Assembly (NCBI GenBank): GCA_043228905.1
Contig: JBHGNT010000011.1
Coordinates: forward strand, 17,422,001-17,486,000
Length of the DNA stretch: 64,000 bases
Direction: 5' to 3'
Origin: Azolla caroliniana
Taxonomy: Eukaryota > Polypodiophyta
Translations under genes and position numbers: made by a program
The notes under the pieces: generated by a model
Database searches by the model: none
Seen by the model: only the letters and a program-made list of their open reading frames with translations
Told to the model about the DNA's origin: nothing
In this document: positions 25,015 to 36,200 of the stretch, one piece after another
Layout of the letters: each line of letters opens with the position of its first letter
How positions within the stretch are numbered: position 1 is the stretch's first letter

Positions 25015-28000
25015 CTAGGAACTTGTTGATTTGAGCTTCTTCTTGAATGTCTTCATTGCCACCTCCACCTTGCCAGAGTTCTTGTTCATCATGTGTCTTG
25101 AACCATGACCAATAGTAGGTGTTTGACCTTTATCATCCATTCCTACAACTGAAGCCTGAAAACCACATTGTTTTAGCACCATAACCAAACAAAGCTACAT
25201 AGACAGAAAATTGAACATAGAAAAGCATATAATTGATTCACCTTGCGTTTTGCTCGTTTCCGTTGTCGTTGCCTACCTGATTCTTTTTTTCTTTTCAAGT
25301 TCCCTTCAGCTTTAACTTGCTATAGAAAACACAAATTTATTAAATGTCAGGATTCCATACGGAAAAGAAACTTTATAACTCAGTTAATTTGTTACAAATC
25401 CAATGTCAAGCTTGAGGTAATTACACGCTGTACATGATAAACAATCTTGTGTGCCACACACCCTTACAATATCTATCTATCTATATACCATGTATGCATG
25501 CATGTATTGTTCATCATGATCGACATTATCTAATATGTGTAAAATACACAGTCAACATACAAATTTTTGGGACATGAAAGCTGCAAAGTAATGATTCTTG
25601 CACAAAGCATAGTTTCAAATAAGATATTCCTAGAGCACGTGAACATACAAGTTTCTTAATTGTGCATGCACATTTTAATACACCATGAAGATATATATAT
25701 TCAACACTTCATTGAGATTCAGATGTGTTTCATTACAAAAAAGAAACAATGTACCTCTATTGATGCAATTGTTCTAGCATATCTCTCTGCATGAGTTTCT
25801 CCTTGTTCCTCCTCCTCTCCATCACTATTCAGCATTACTTTCAGCTTGCCATCTTTCATAAGCTTCAAAGACCGAGCATGTTTCTACAGTTCAAAATAAC
25901 CATAAAATAACTATGAGATTCTGTACTTCCTTAAGATAATTATCTGCGACAATTCATAGCTTCAAATGCCAAATTATTAGTCTGCTCTTATCATTAATGA
26001 ACAGCAATAATCTAAAAACTCAGGGATCAGAGATTGAAAAATGTTATTAACAACTAAACTAAACAAATGACATACAAACTGAGGAATGTCACATGTGTCT
26101 CAATGCGACTTTGCCTTTTGTAATTAGACAAAATCTAGCCAACAAAATGATATCAAGATCTTACTACAGCAAATCGCAAGGAAGCAAAATTACGGCCTAG
26201 TAATTTTTACCTCAGTAAATCACAAGGTTTACTTTACCCATCATCATCATCATATTGACCGTGCTTCAACCCAATATTTGGAGAACTTACATAGGAAGAG
26301 TTCTAACAATGATGTAGTTAGTGAATGATCTTAAATATCTTTGTGCATTTTATATATTTATATCATGCACTCCACTTAAGAATTAACTGAATCTGAATGT
26401 GCTTTCAGATATAATATACGCAGAGTCTGTGTTTCTATTCTTGGCTGCTGTTTGGGCAAGAGAGAGAGACAGAAAGCGAATGGAAGGCTTCAGTACTGAC
26501 GATTGGCTTGCAAATGGCGTCAGAGCTCAGGTTTAGGTTAGTCTATTTAAAAATTTATTAAAGTATTTAATAACATCATTAGGTCAAACTCAGGTTTTCC
26601 ATTAGTATCTTTTTTAGGTTTTTTTATTAGGTTTCTATTCATCTTTTTTTTGCTTTGCTCCTTGTTAGGTATTGGTTCACCAGCAGCCTATCACTATCAC
26701 CACTCATAACCATCTTTTATTGGAATTTATTTTTTCCTTTTCTGCTTTGCCCATTGTCGGGTTTTGGTTCATCATGCAACCACAATACAGGGGTATGGTT
26801 TTTAACACCTGTGCAGTGCAATTTATAAAGGCTCTTCACAATGCCTAGGGCGATTAATCGAATGGTATTACTCATTTGTTAGCCACTCCTCATGCCTTTG
26901 TATTGGGGTTTCCTGTTTGTATAGGTTTCTCGAGTTTAAGGAATAACCAAAACCCTTGATTTTGTGTATGACTCCAACTCCCCTCACCTTTTTTGGCATG
27001 TTGTTCACAAGAGAGAAACACATAACCAATCTAAAATTCCTTGTTTGTTGTCATTGTACAAGGGGAGAACCATATTGCCCCACAATTTTCTTCAACATAC
27101 AAGGGGAAATCAATATTTTGTTTATCCTACCATCCCCATTATCATTCACAGGGAGGGCCATGACCATATATGCTTTGTCTACAGAGAGTTGTTGAGTTTG
27201 GCGTGACAAATATTACACACAAATTTCTCATACATTTGAGTATCCTGGTTTGAACACCAAAGTGTGTACAAGCTTATAGAATGCGCTAATAAGCTTTTAT
27301 TCATACTCTATATTAGGGCGCCCTCTTGACATCCTTCTCATCTAATATCTTGATATCTCTTGTGTAGCTTCAAGTAGCTGTACAACTATAATTACATATG
27401 TTTCACTTCCGTCCCATAATCATTATTGTTAACCATTCCATAATGTCATTCCTGATCTTTGATTCTTCACGACTATTCAATCTCAAGAATTACCAGAGCA
27501 GTTGTAAGCACAAAAAAGATTGGGTGGGACCATAGAAAGACTCCAACACAAATTTGTTCCTTTTGCTTAAAGCCAAAACTTTATTGGATGAAAACAACAC
27601 TTGAAGGAAATGAATCTTTGAGAGCATATCAATCAAAAATCATGATATGTTATGTGTTTGTCTTACAAACAACTTGTATAGATGTACTTCTCTCCTGGTA
27701 TTAGATGATCTTTTCTGATCAGTACAACAATTATGTATGGCTCTGTTGGGTAATAATGAAAAAGAGAAATGATCTGCATAGTATTTGGATGCTCATGACC
27801 CTGTGTGAAGCACATATATCAACTTACTACACTTAAAAAGAAACCTAGCATAATTGGTAATCACATTCACATACCTTGGACATTAAATGAGATTGCATGG
27901 ACGCATTTGACAAACAGATTTTTTTCGGACACCATCTACACTTTAAGACATTCTTGTATCTTACAACACATTCGTCCTCTATACCCACATCCTTTTCAGC

Positions 28001-29001
28001 TAGTGTCTCTTCAACAAGATCAGCCCATTGGTTTGATACTCCAGCTTTAGACTTTGCATGTTTCCCTTCATGAGGTTTTTCAAGAACATCATCTCCATTG
28101 CTATAAGTTAAACCATATGGCTTTTCTGTAGCAAAACATACAAAATGGAAATCGAGATTCAACTACAACTTAGTTAAAATGCATCAGAATGCTACATTTT
28201 TGGGTGAATTTCATAAATAATCAAAGATATTAATATCCTCATAAGTCCAGAGCAGTAGTCTAATCTAAAGAGCAAAAAGGAATTAAATAAAAAAAACCAA
28301 AAGATCTAATAGAGAGATATTTCCCAGATGAAATAACGAGTCAATGTGGAACATATCATTGGAGGAAGCAAAAGTAAGCAGAAAACTATCTGTCAAAAAT
28401 GAAAAGGTGATGCAGATAACCCACGTCACAATCAGACCATACAAAGGTATTGAGCTAGCAACTAACAATCGGCAACAGTTCGATTTGAACCGAACCGAAC
28501 CGCGAAATCGCAGTTTAATGGTTTGGTTCTGTTCAAATTCAAGTTTTTTTAAACGGTTTGGTTTCTGTTCGGTTTTGGGTTTAAATGGTTTGAAACCACG
28601 GTTTTAAGCTGTTTGAACGGTTTGATGGTTTAGGGTTGCTAATTGATTATTTTTTTAAATATTTTTTTGAACAACCTTTTCATTTTTATGCCTAATTCTC
28701 ATCTTTGAGGAAAAATAATTAAAATTTTGAAAAATTAAAATTTGAAATAATGAAATATTTTTAAATTTTTAAATTTAAAATTGAAAATTTGAATGTTGAC
28801 CTAACTTTAAAACCGAAACCGAACCACGAAACCGTGGTTTTAATGGCTTAACAGTTAGGATTTTTTGAAACAGTTCGGTTTAAACAGTTTTGGTTCCAGT
28901 CAAGTTTCAAAATTTTTAACGGTTTGGTTTTGGAACCCTCGAACCAAACTGAACCGAACCGTTGCCAATTGTTACTAGCAACTTGGGCATCTGTCCATGT
29001 G

Positions 29002-29055
<54 letters not shown>

Positions 29056-30668
29056 TACACTATACATACATAATTTTTTACTTGGGAGGCAGTTTCAACC
29101 TGGCTTTATTAAAAATCTCAGCTATTTAAACATAATTGTCTTGCTCCTGATTTTTAGGACTTACAAAACTTTTCAAAGTGTGTTTAGGGTTTACGGTTCT
29201 AGGCTATAACACAATCTTTCTTTTAGGAGTAATTAACTATATAATATATACCATGATAAAATGCTACAACATCTCCACTTGGCATCACCACAAGAGGCTA
29301 TAATTCTCATACCTAACATCATCAAAACAAGTAATGGCACCCCTTTCAACAACCTAAAAACAGGATATTGAACCTCTACCCTACAGAATCATTAGAGAAG
29401 GTGACAATATGAATACCCAACAGTCGGTTTGACAAAAGAATCAAAAAACCACAATTTAGTTCATGATTCTTGGAACTCTATATGTGCACATTGTATTTCA
29501 AGGGCATCATGGGCTACATTTCGATGAGAAAGTCAGGAGGCACAGCCAGCTTCTAGTAGGGAGAACCGAGGCTCTGTGAATGTTACTCCTAAATATGTGT
29601 AGGATTGTGTATATGCCAACTTCTCCTCCCTCAAGAAAAATTCTGGTTTGATCTCATTACCCATGCTTAAGTCATGTTAACACCATGACTTTAGTTTTAT
29701 CAGGGAGTGGCACTTTTCCTGACATTGATTCATTTAGTGCAAAAATTCCCCATTTCATATCTTTAAAGGTTTCTAATTGCTGCACGAGCTGAGCGATTAC
29801 AAGCCCTTGGAGATACAAAATCGGGAATTTATGTACTATATGAACCAACAAATTCTTTCCAGAAATCTACGAAACAACAATAGGTTCACGACATTCTTAT
29901 ATAGCAATATCATCAAAACAAAGTTATGACATCCTTAACCAACATCCTCACAGACCAATCTCATAAAACAAACTATAATATCCTCAAAACAGTACATAAC
30001 TTCATCAAAAACTAATGCATAACATCATCCAAACAAAAGTATGCACCCATACCTTGCATGAAATCAACATAAAGCTATAACATTTTTATCCACATCATCA
30101 AAACAATCTATAACATCGTCAAAATAATCTACAAACATGTCTAAAAGCAAATGCTGTAAATGAAAAGAAAAGAAAGTATGAAATCCCTAACCACAAAAGC
30201 TATCAAAACCATTTATAGCATTCCTACCCGATATCAAAAAAACAAATTCACTAGAATCAAAAAGAATATGTCTAACCTGCACCTCCATCTTCATCTTCAT
30301 CTTTATCTTCATCTTCATCTTTTTCTTCATCTTTATCTTCACCTTCACCTTCATCCTCACTTTCATCTTCATGTTTAACTTCATCTTCATCCTCATCATC
30401 TTCATTTCCTGAAGACGGCCGAACTGACCAAATCACAAAGAGAGGGGACCCGAAAAGAAAGGGCATATCAAACCATGAAGTAAGGCAGAAGAGAATTAAA
30501 CCTGTGATTAAAAGTTGCAAATTCACCTGGAGAGGAACAAGTTACATTGTCTTCAGAATCTACATCGGATTCTACTTCTGATTCCGAATCTGAAGAAGAA
30601 GAAGACGACGACGACGAAGCATCATCACGCGAGCGATGTTCAATGGAGTAGAACTGTCTCTTTATCAT
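25015..30668 (-). CDS. Acidic C2H2/U1-type zinc-finger protein (six exons)
   Basis: Coding exons (minus): 30668-30527, 30408-30277, 28125-27875, 25883-25755, 25319-25242, 25155-25015. All have GT-AG borders and consistent phases, 873 nt, 290 aa. Residues 15-90 are Ser-rich then extremely acidic (repeated DED/KDEDE). The single finger is C154-x2-C157-x13-H171-x5-H177 (LKCRWCP...SHLMSKKHARS); intron 3 separates the two His. After it come KLMKDGKLKVMLNSDGEEEE and ETHAERYARTIASIE, then a very basic stretch (RQRQRKRAKRKA) and a Lys-rich end. I recognise this as a conserved plant family with one finger of the U1-like long-linker type, probably nuclear and nucleic-acid binding (inferred), but I cannot give an established name. 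Intron 2 (1.9-2.2 kb) carries a MITE and an (AT)n run. Intron 3 (about 2 kb) has T-rich duplicated pieces near 26640-26770. Confidence 0.92.
28463..28974. mobile_element. 512-bp hAT-type MITE in intron 2 of the zinc-finger gene
   Basis: Terminal inverted repeats TAACAATCGGCAACAGTTCG (left) and, reading inwards from the right end, TAACAATTGGCAACGGTTCG. They are flanked by a perfect 8-bp direct repeat CTAGCAAC at 28455-28462 and 28975-28982. The interior is AT-rich with GGTTTGGTTT / AACCGAACC motifs arranged in inverted orientation and no coding frame. An 8-bp target duplication plus TIRs is the hAT superfamily pattern; non-autonomous status is inferred from size. Confidence 0.88.
29005..29047. 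repeat. (AT)n microsatellite
   Basis: About 21 AT units followed by (AC)n, only about 20 bp beyond the MITE target-site duplication, in the same intron. Confidence 0.95.
29270..30140. repeat. Degenerate short tandem repeat, AACATCATCAAAACAA type
   Basis: The motif ATAACATCATCAAAACAA and variants (ACATCCTCA, ATATCATCAAAAC, ACATCGTCAAAAT) recur many times at roughly 30-bp spacing, most densely at 29880-30140. It lies in intron 2 of the zinc-finger gene. Confidence 0.55.
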
Positions 30669-33241
30669 GGTTTCTTACTCTTGACTATGAGACGGTGAGA
30701 AACAGAGTAGCAGCAGTATGATAAACCCTTGGTAGTTGTTTTTCTAACTACTACTAAGGCTAGATAGAATGAACAGATCACTAACAACAGTTTAGGGTGA
30801 GAAGTATTGATTTTTGCAAGTGAAGTTAGTCATATTATATTTATATGCATATTTCCATGTCGATCCACCACGAGTCCACAAGCAACTAGGCATCACCGAT
30901 GAACTTTCCTGGATGACACTCCGTTACTTTGCATGAAAATTTAAGGAGTCATGATGCTCAACGTTGGCGTGGAAAACATCGGACATGTAACTCAATTCTT
31001 GTTGCAAGATGCACATGACAACAGAAGGCTTCGTTCTGCATGACCACATGAAAAATGTGCCGCATAGAACAAACCCCAAGAACCCCGATCAACCTTCTTA
31101 AATTTGATGTTTAGGCAACCGCACTACCATGCTTTTTTCCCACCTTTTAACAGGATGGTTGTTGGCATCACACCCATGAGGCTACATCGATTGACCCTTA
31201 AGGTAATCCTTGCTTATGTGAGACACAACTATTGGTTGCAAAATAACATGGACTTAGTAGATTGTTGTGCATTCACTGAGATTGGACAACAACCATATAT
31301 AGCTAACAAGCAAGTAAAATAGTTCATGTGACATCGAGCTTCATGAACGCATAAAATATGCACCAAATTGAATAAAACCCAATAACCCCAATCAACCTTC
31401 TTAAACCCGATGGTAAACCTAGAACATTACCAAGTGTTTTTCCACCTTTTAATTGGATAATTGTTGGAATCACCCACCCAAAAGCCCTTGAGGTAATATA
31501 TGCTTATGGTGAGACACAACTATTGGTTGCAAAATAACATGGACTCAACATATTGTTGTGCATTTTTGAGATTGTCCAACCACTATATGTAACTAACGAG
31601 CAAGTAAATTAATCCATGTGCCATCAAGCCTAAGAAAGTAAAATAGTCTGCATGCCATCAACCCCATCAATAACAAGAGTTTTTTGTGATTGGGTATCTC
31701 GATATAGTGATTCATGGGGCCATTATTCTATATTTTATTCAATGATTATCTAACTATGTCAACAAGGATGACAATGTAACTTAATAGTGTGTTTTCACAA
31801 ACAAAAATATACACACATCATACAATGCCAAACTCCCATTGTAGTTGTAACTTCGTTGTTAGGACAATTCATTGTGAACAATTTTGTAGTTTGTCCATTT
31901 ATTCTAGCCATTTGTAATAAGTTGTTTCAATTGGAGACCAAGATACTCTTCTTACTCTATCACACCATATTATTAATTTCATGAGTGAAAAGCATATCAA
32001 GGTTTTCATGTGATTCATGGCAATAACACTGGCTCTTGAAAAACTCCTTTGAGGAAAATCTAATCTTATGAAGGATTTAGTAAGCAATATTTTGCTCGTT
32101 TTAATTTATTTTTTTATGTTTCATCTCTTTCAATTTAATACAAACTCAACTTTATACTCAAAGTTACCTTATAACATTATTCTATTGCCTTTCTTCAAGT
32201 CACTTATTTTTTCCTTCCTTTTGAGTCAACTAATGACCTTGAAAAAGAGGTAAAACTTTCCAAAATACCCCCAGCTTTCTTACCACTAATAAAATGTCCC
32301 TATTTTTTAACTAAATCCAATTGATACCTAATAATTAGAGTAAAAACATTGAAAATCTAATAACACACATTCTTGGATGTTGTGAGTACCAATTATGTGC
32401 TCCTAATAATATTCATAAGCAAAACATTTAAATGTATCTTGCTATATTTTAAGGAAATGAAACAATGTACAAAACCAGTCAAATTTCATGCAAACAAGGA
32501 TAGGAAATTTATGAGTTTTGCTCAGAGAATGAAAGATGCAATGAGCAGAGCAAGTCCAGTGCAGAGCAAGTTTCCATTACCGCATTACATCCAACAAAAT
32601 CCTAATAAATCAAAATGCGTTTGCATTTCGAAAAACCAAGAATATGCAAAAGAGATGTGAACTATCAACTGAACAATTTCAATTGATTGTATTAAAACTT
32701 AACAGGACTATACGTTACGGCAAAAGATATTACATTGCAGCAATGAGTAGCTAACCCCAAATATACAAATTTCTCATGCCACTTCAATTATAAACAACCT
32801 CTTCCGCAGAAGCAGCTGAAATTAAATTTAAATTAGTTACTTACATAGGAAAAAATCTTTCTTGCCATCCAGAATCCATGACCAGAATATTGATACATCC
32901 ATTAATACTGGTGACTAGCAAATTTTCTCTTCACTGCCAAATACAATATTGTTATAAATCAAAATGCATTTACAATTCAAAAATCAAGGATCGGTGAAAA
33001 ACATGTAGACTGTCAACTGAAAGATTTTAATTGATTGTATTAAAGTTAACAGAACTATATATTAGGCTATAAGATATTACATTGCAGGCATGAAATGCTA
33101 CCTTGAGTATACAACTTTGGCATTATGATAACCTCGTCAGCTGAAAAAGCTAAGATTAAATTAGTTACTTACATAGGCAAAAACGTTCTTGCCTTCCAGA
33201 ATCCATGGCCAGGATATTGATACATCCACTAACACTGCTGA
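30669..33241. other. Intergenic region between the zinc-finger and U-box genes
   Basis: The left part is the 5' flank of the zinc-finger gene and the right part the 3' flank of the U-box gene; both are on the minus strand. It holds a two-copy ~303-bp duplication (31070-31650) and a two-copy duplication of the U-box 3' end (32610-33270). No additional gene was recognised. Confidence 0.5.
31070..31650. repeat. Two-copy tandem duplication, ~303 bp
   Basis: Both copies contain ATCAACCTTCTTAAA, CCACCTTTTAA, GAGACACAACTATTGGTTGC, AAAATAACATGGACT, TTGTTGTGCATT and GAGCAAGTAAA/AAGCAAGTAAA. Landmarks are at about 31081 and 31384. The copies have diverged by many substitutions. Confidence 0.85.
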
Positions 33242-33270
33242 CTAGCAAACTTTCTCTTCATTGCTAAATA
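32610..33270. repeat. Tandem duplication covering the 3' end of the U-box gene
   Basis: 32610-32955 and 32960-33270 share AAATGC-TTTGCATT/ TTACAATT, ATTGATTGTATTAAA, AAGATATTACATTGCAG, TAGTTACTTACATAGG, CCAGAATCCATG, ATTGATACATCCA and GACTAGCAAA-TTTCTCTTCA. The right copy contains the last codons and stop of the U-box gene; the left is a non-coding duplicate. Divergence is roughly 15-20 percent by eye. Confidence 0.85.
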
Positions 33271-36200
33271 CAGCTGATAAAGATGGGTTTTTTTCAGCTA
33301 AAAATCGTGGAGATTCAGGGATCTGCTTGGGGTTCTCAATAAGTAAATCAATGTCTATGTCATCATTGGTTGGGCCACTTTTGTCATTACCAGACTCTAG
33401 AAGGGCAACCTTTGCGAAGATGTGCCGCTTTTCTCTCTCAACCGCATCCCTTACTGCCAACAAATCTTGGCCACCATGATCATGAATGAGCCTCATAAGC
33501 ACCCCGAGTAATGCCTAGAGAGAGGAAAAGACAATGAAAATCACCATTGGTACATATTAAATCCAAAAAACCTTCCATACACACTAAGGTTCAAGTTACG
33601 ACTACATAGAGAACATACCTCCATATCCACCCCTCCGTTGGCAAAAGCTTCTGCTGCTACCAAACTAGCCGCAGCAATTATACCAGCATGTGACAAGCCC
33701 CCAGCATGAAGTTGTGGGCAGAGTTTATCAAGCTTACTCAAGTCAAGAAAGGCATCTTTGACATTAACAGTAGGTTCCATATTCCGTCTAAATCTAGATT
33801 CAATCCATTTAGTGACATCTGCTTTAAGCCTCCCCCAAAGAGAGTTGATCACATCTTTTCCTTCTGACAATGAAGCAGTCTCCAGTTTTTGAGCCCATGT
33901 TTCATCAGATATAGCACCAGCTTTCTCCAAAAGTAAAGCTTTACGAAATTCGTCTAATCTTTTGCTTATATCCTGCATGAATTATCAAAGTGATTTGACC
34001 TCATTGCTTTGAATTTAATAAGCAAGAAGATATTTTTCTTTCCCTACCTGTATTGTGCTACTTTCTTTCAGTTTCTCAAGCCAATCTTCGTGGCAAATCT
34101 TCCAATTGCTCTGCATACATTCCCAGGGTATCTCAGATTCTAAATCAAACATGTCTTTCTTTAACTTTTCAAGAGAATGGGCTGCATTATGCAAACAGTT
34201 TGATTCTCCGGTATTTCTTGTCTCCCCATCCTGATGATTCTCACAAACAGGTGAAGAAATATGCTGGTCCATGTCCGCACTCAGTGAAACAGATGCATTC
34301 CCACCACTAGCAGTATGCCTTCGATAACCTGACATATAAATCTGAGAGCATTTTGTGTGAGTCCATTGAGTAATAATATAAGTGATCTGGCATATAAACA
34401 GACATTGCGTTTGAGTATCATATGTAGTCATATAACCATAATCCGACATATAAACGAGAATATTGCATGATATATAATTCTATAAAAATAGGGTGGCTAC
34501 CTTCTTGTATGGATCACCCCTTGCACGTTTCCCTTTATTTCTTCCTCTGTGAGAATTTCTACTGATAGAGTTGTCTCCTGCAAAACAACCAGCTGAACAT
34601 AGTCACTAATGAAACCAAAGGTTGGCATATACAGTACATTCAATTTCCCAGAGCTAGACACAGGCCAAAAACCAGATTATTATTCTCAAATAACAAGGAA
34701 ACCAGAACTACCTAATACAACTTCCATGTATTTTGAGTACTCAAAGATGATAATTGTTGTGATTGTACCTGCATTAGTTTCAACCTTTTTCAATGATTTT
34801 AATTCAGCGGTACAGCATTCCCCGTCAGTCAATTTGCAAGGAGCCACAGTCTGAAGTATTGAGCCCTCAATATCACCACTGCTTCCTATTGTTGCAGTGC
34901 GTTTGGTTGCCCTCATATCCTCATCTGCACTCTCATCCATAACTGCAGTGTCTTTAATATTCTTATCGTGTACTTGAACTCTGCACAGATCCAGCATCTT
35001 CTTCACCTGAAATAGTAATAAACTAGATAAAAAAATAGTTGACATATCCAGTATTATATGCTGCCTACGTTTATGTTTGCATGAAATTTCTTCAAAACAA
35101 TACAACTAATCACCTGCTCCCCTTGCAACTCTTCTTGTGAAGAGTTGCAAGATGTCTGCCCATCAGGAACATGCAGAAACCCTCCTCTTCGCTTTCCCCG
35201 ATTAGTTTTGCCTAGAGATTGCAGCTGTGAATCTTTTGTTATTTCATTTTGGTTGCATTTGAATCCCTCCTTAAGATCAGCCAAGGACTGGTCAATATTA
35301 CCAGATTGTAAATTACCATCTGATTTTTCAGATCCTGCTCAGGAATAATGAATTACCCAATTATTCTAATGATTCTCTCATCATTACAGTAGTACTCCAA
35401 ACACATTACCTCAATGTAATCAGACATCACACTGCTTAATGCATAACAGATAACCGTCAAATTACATTTGAAGGAATACAAGCACTAGATTTTAATCACG
35501 TCAGAAGAAATTACATTAAAAAGCATTTCATTTTGACTTACAAGTAGTCTAACAGTACTCCAAGACCAAGTGATATACACATCTAAAGCCAACCACCTTC
35601 ACACAATAAATAAGGACAATTGAAACGCGTGCCTGTATATACAACATAGCATTTCTAAAGGTGTTGTAAAAGCCTCTCTAAAACAAGACCTGATTTAAGG
35701 TACAAAAGTTAACCCTGCCTGTAGTTCCAGCCTTTCGACATTGATCCTGGGCTACTGGATTATTACATTTTACACGGCACAGTTTTAATTTTCCAAAGAC
35801 TTGTTAGAAGCAATGAGCTTGTTTCATCTTTATTTGCCAAAATTGTTTACTATCAATCAGTTATGAAATAAACTTATAACACAGAACATGAATCAACTGA
35901 ATTTATGATGTATAAAGTGCTAACCTCCAATTTTCTGTAGTGATCGATATTGCAGCCGCACACTCTCTCCAGTATCAAGTGTGCGAACCAAGTACCTATG
36001 CATTACTTGAAGTGAGGATTTTTCATTTTAAGCCAGGTTATTTTCAGCCACATAGTGTGAAAAAGATTTTCTTACCATCCATTAAGACATTGAGTTGTAA
36101 TGATTGCCTCTCTACCAACAAATCGCTCTGGTGTACGTTTATTTCCCTAGAAAAAATGTGAAAGCATACCTACAGGTTTTTACATTCGAATTACTGATTG

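Noticed and set aside
28848-29209. Frames encoding alternating Tyr/Ile on both strands
   Set aside because: They translate the (AT)n microsatellite.
30272-30405. Separate genes for acidic or basic low-complexity peptides
   Set aside because: This is exon 2 of the zinc-finger gene and its shadow frames.
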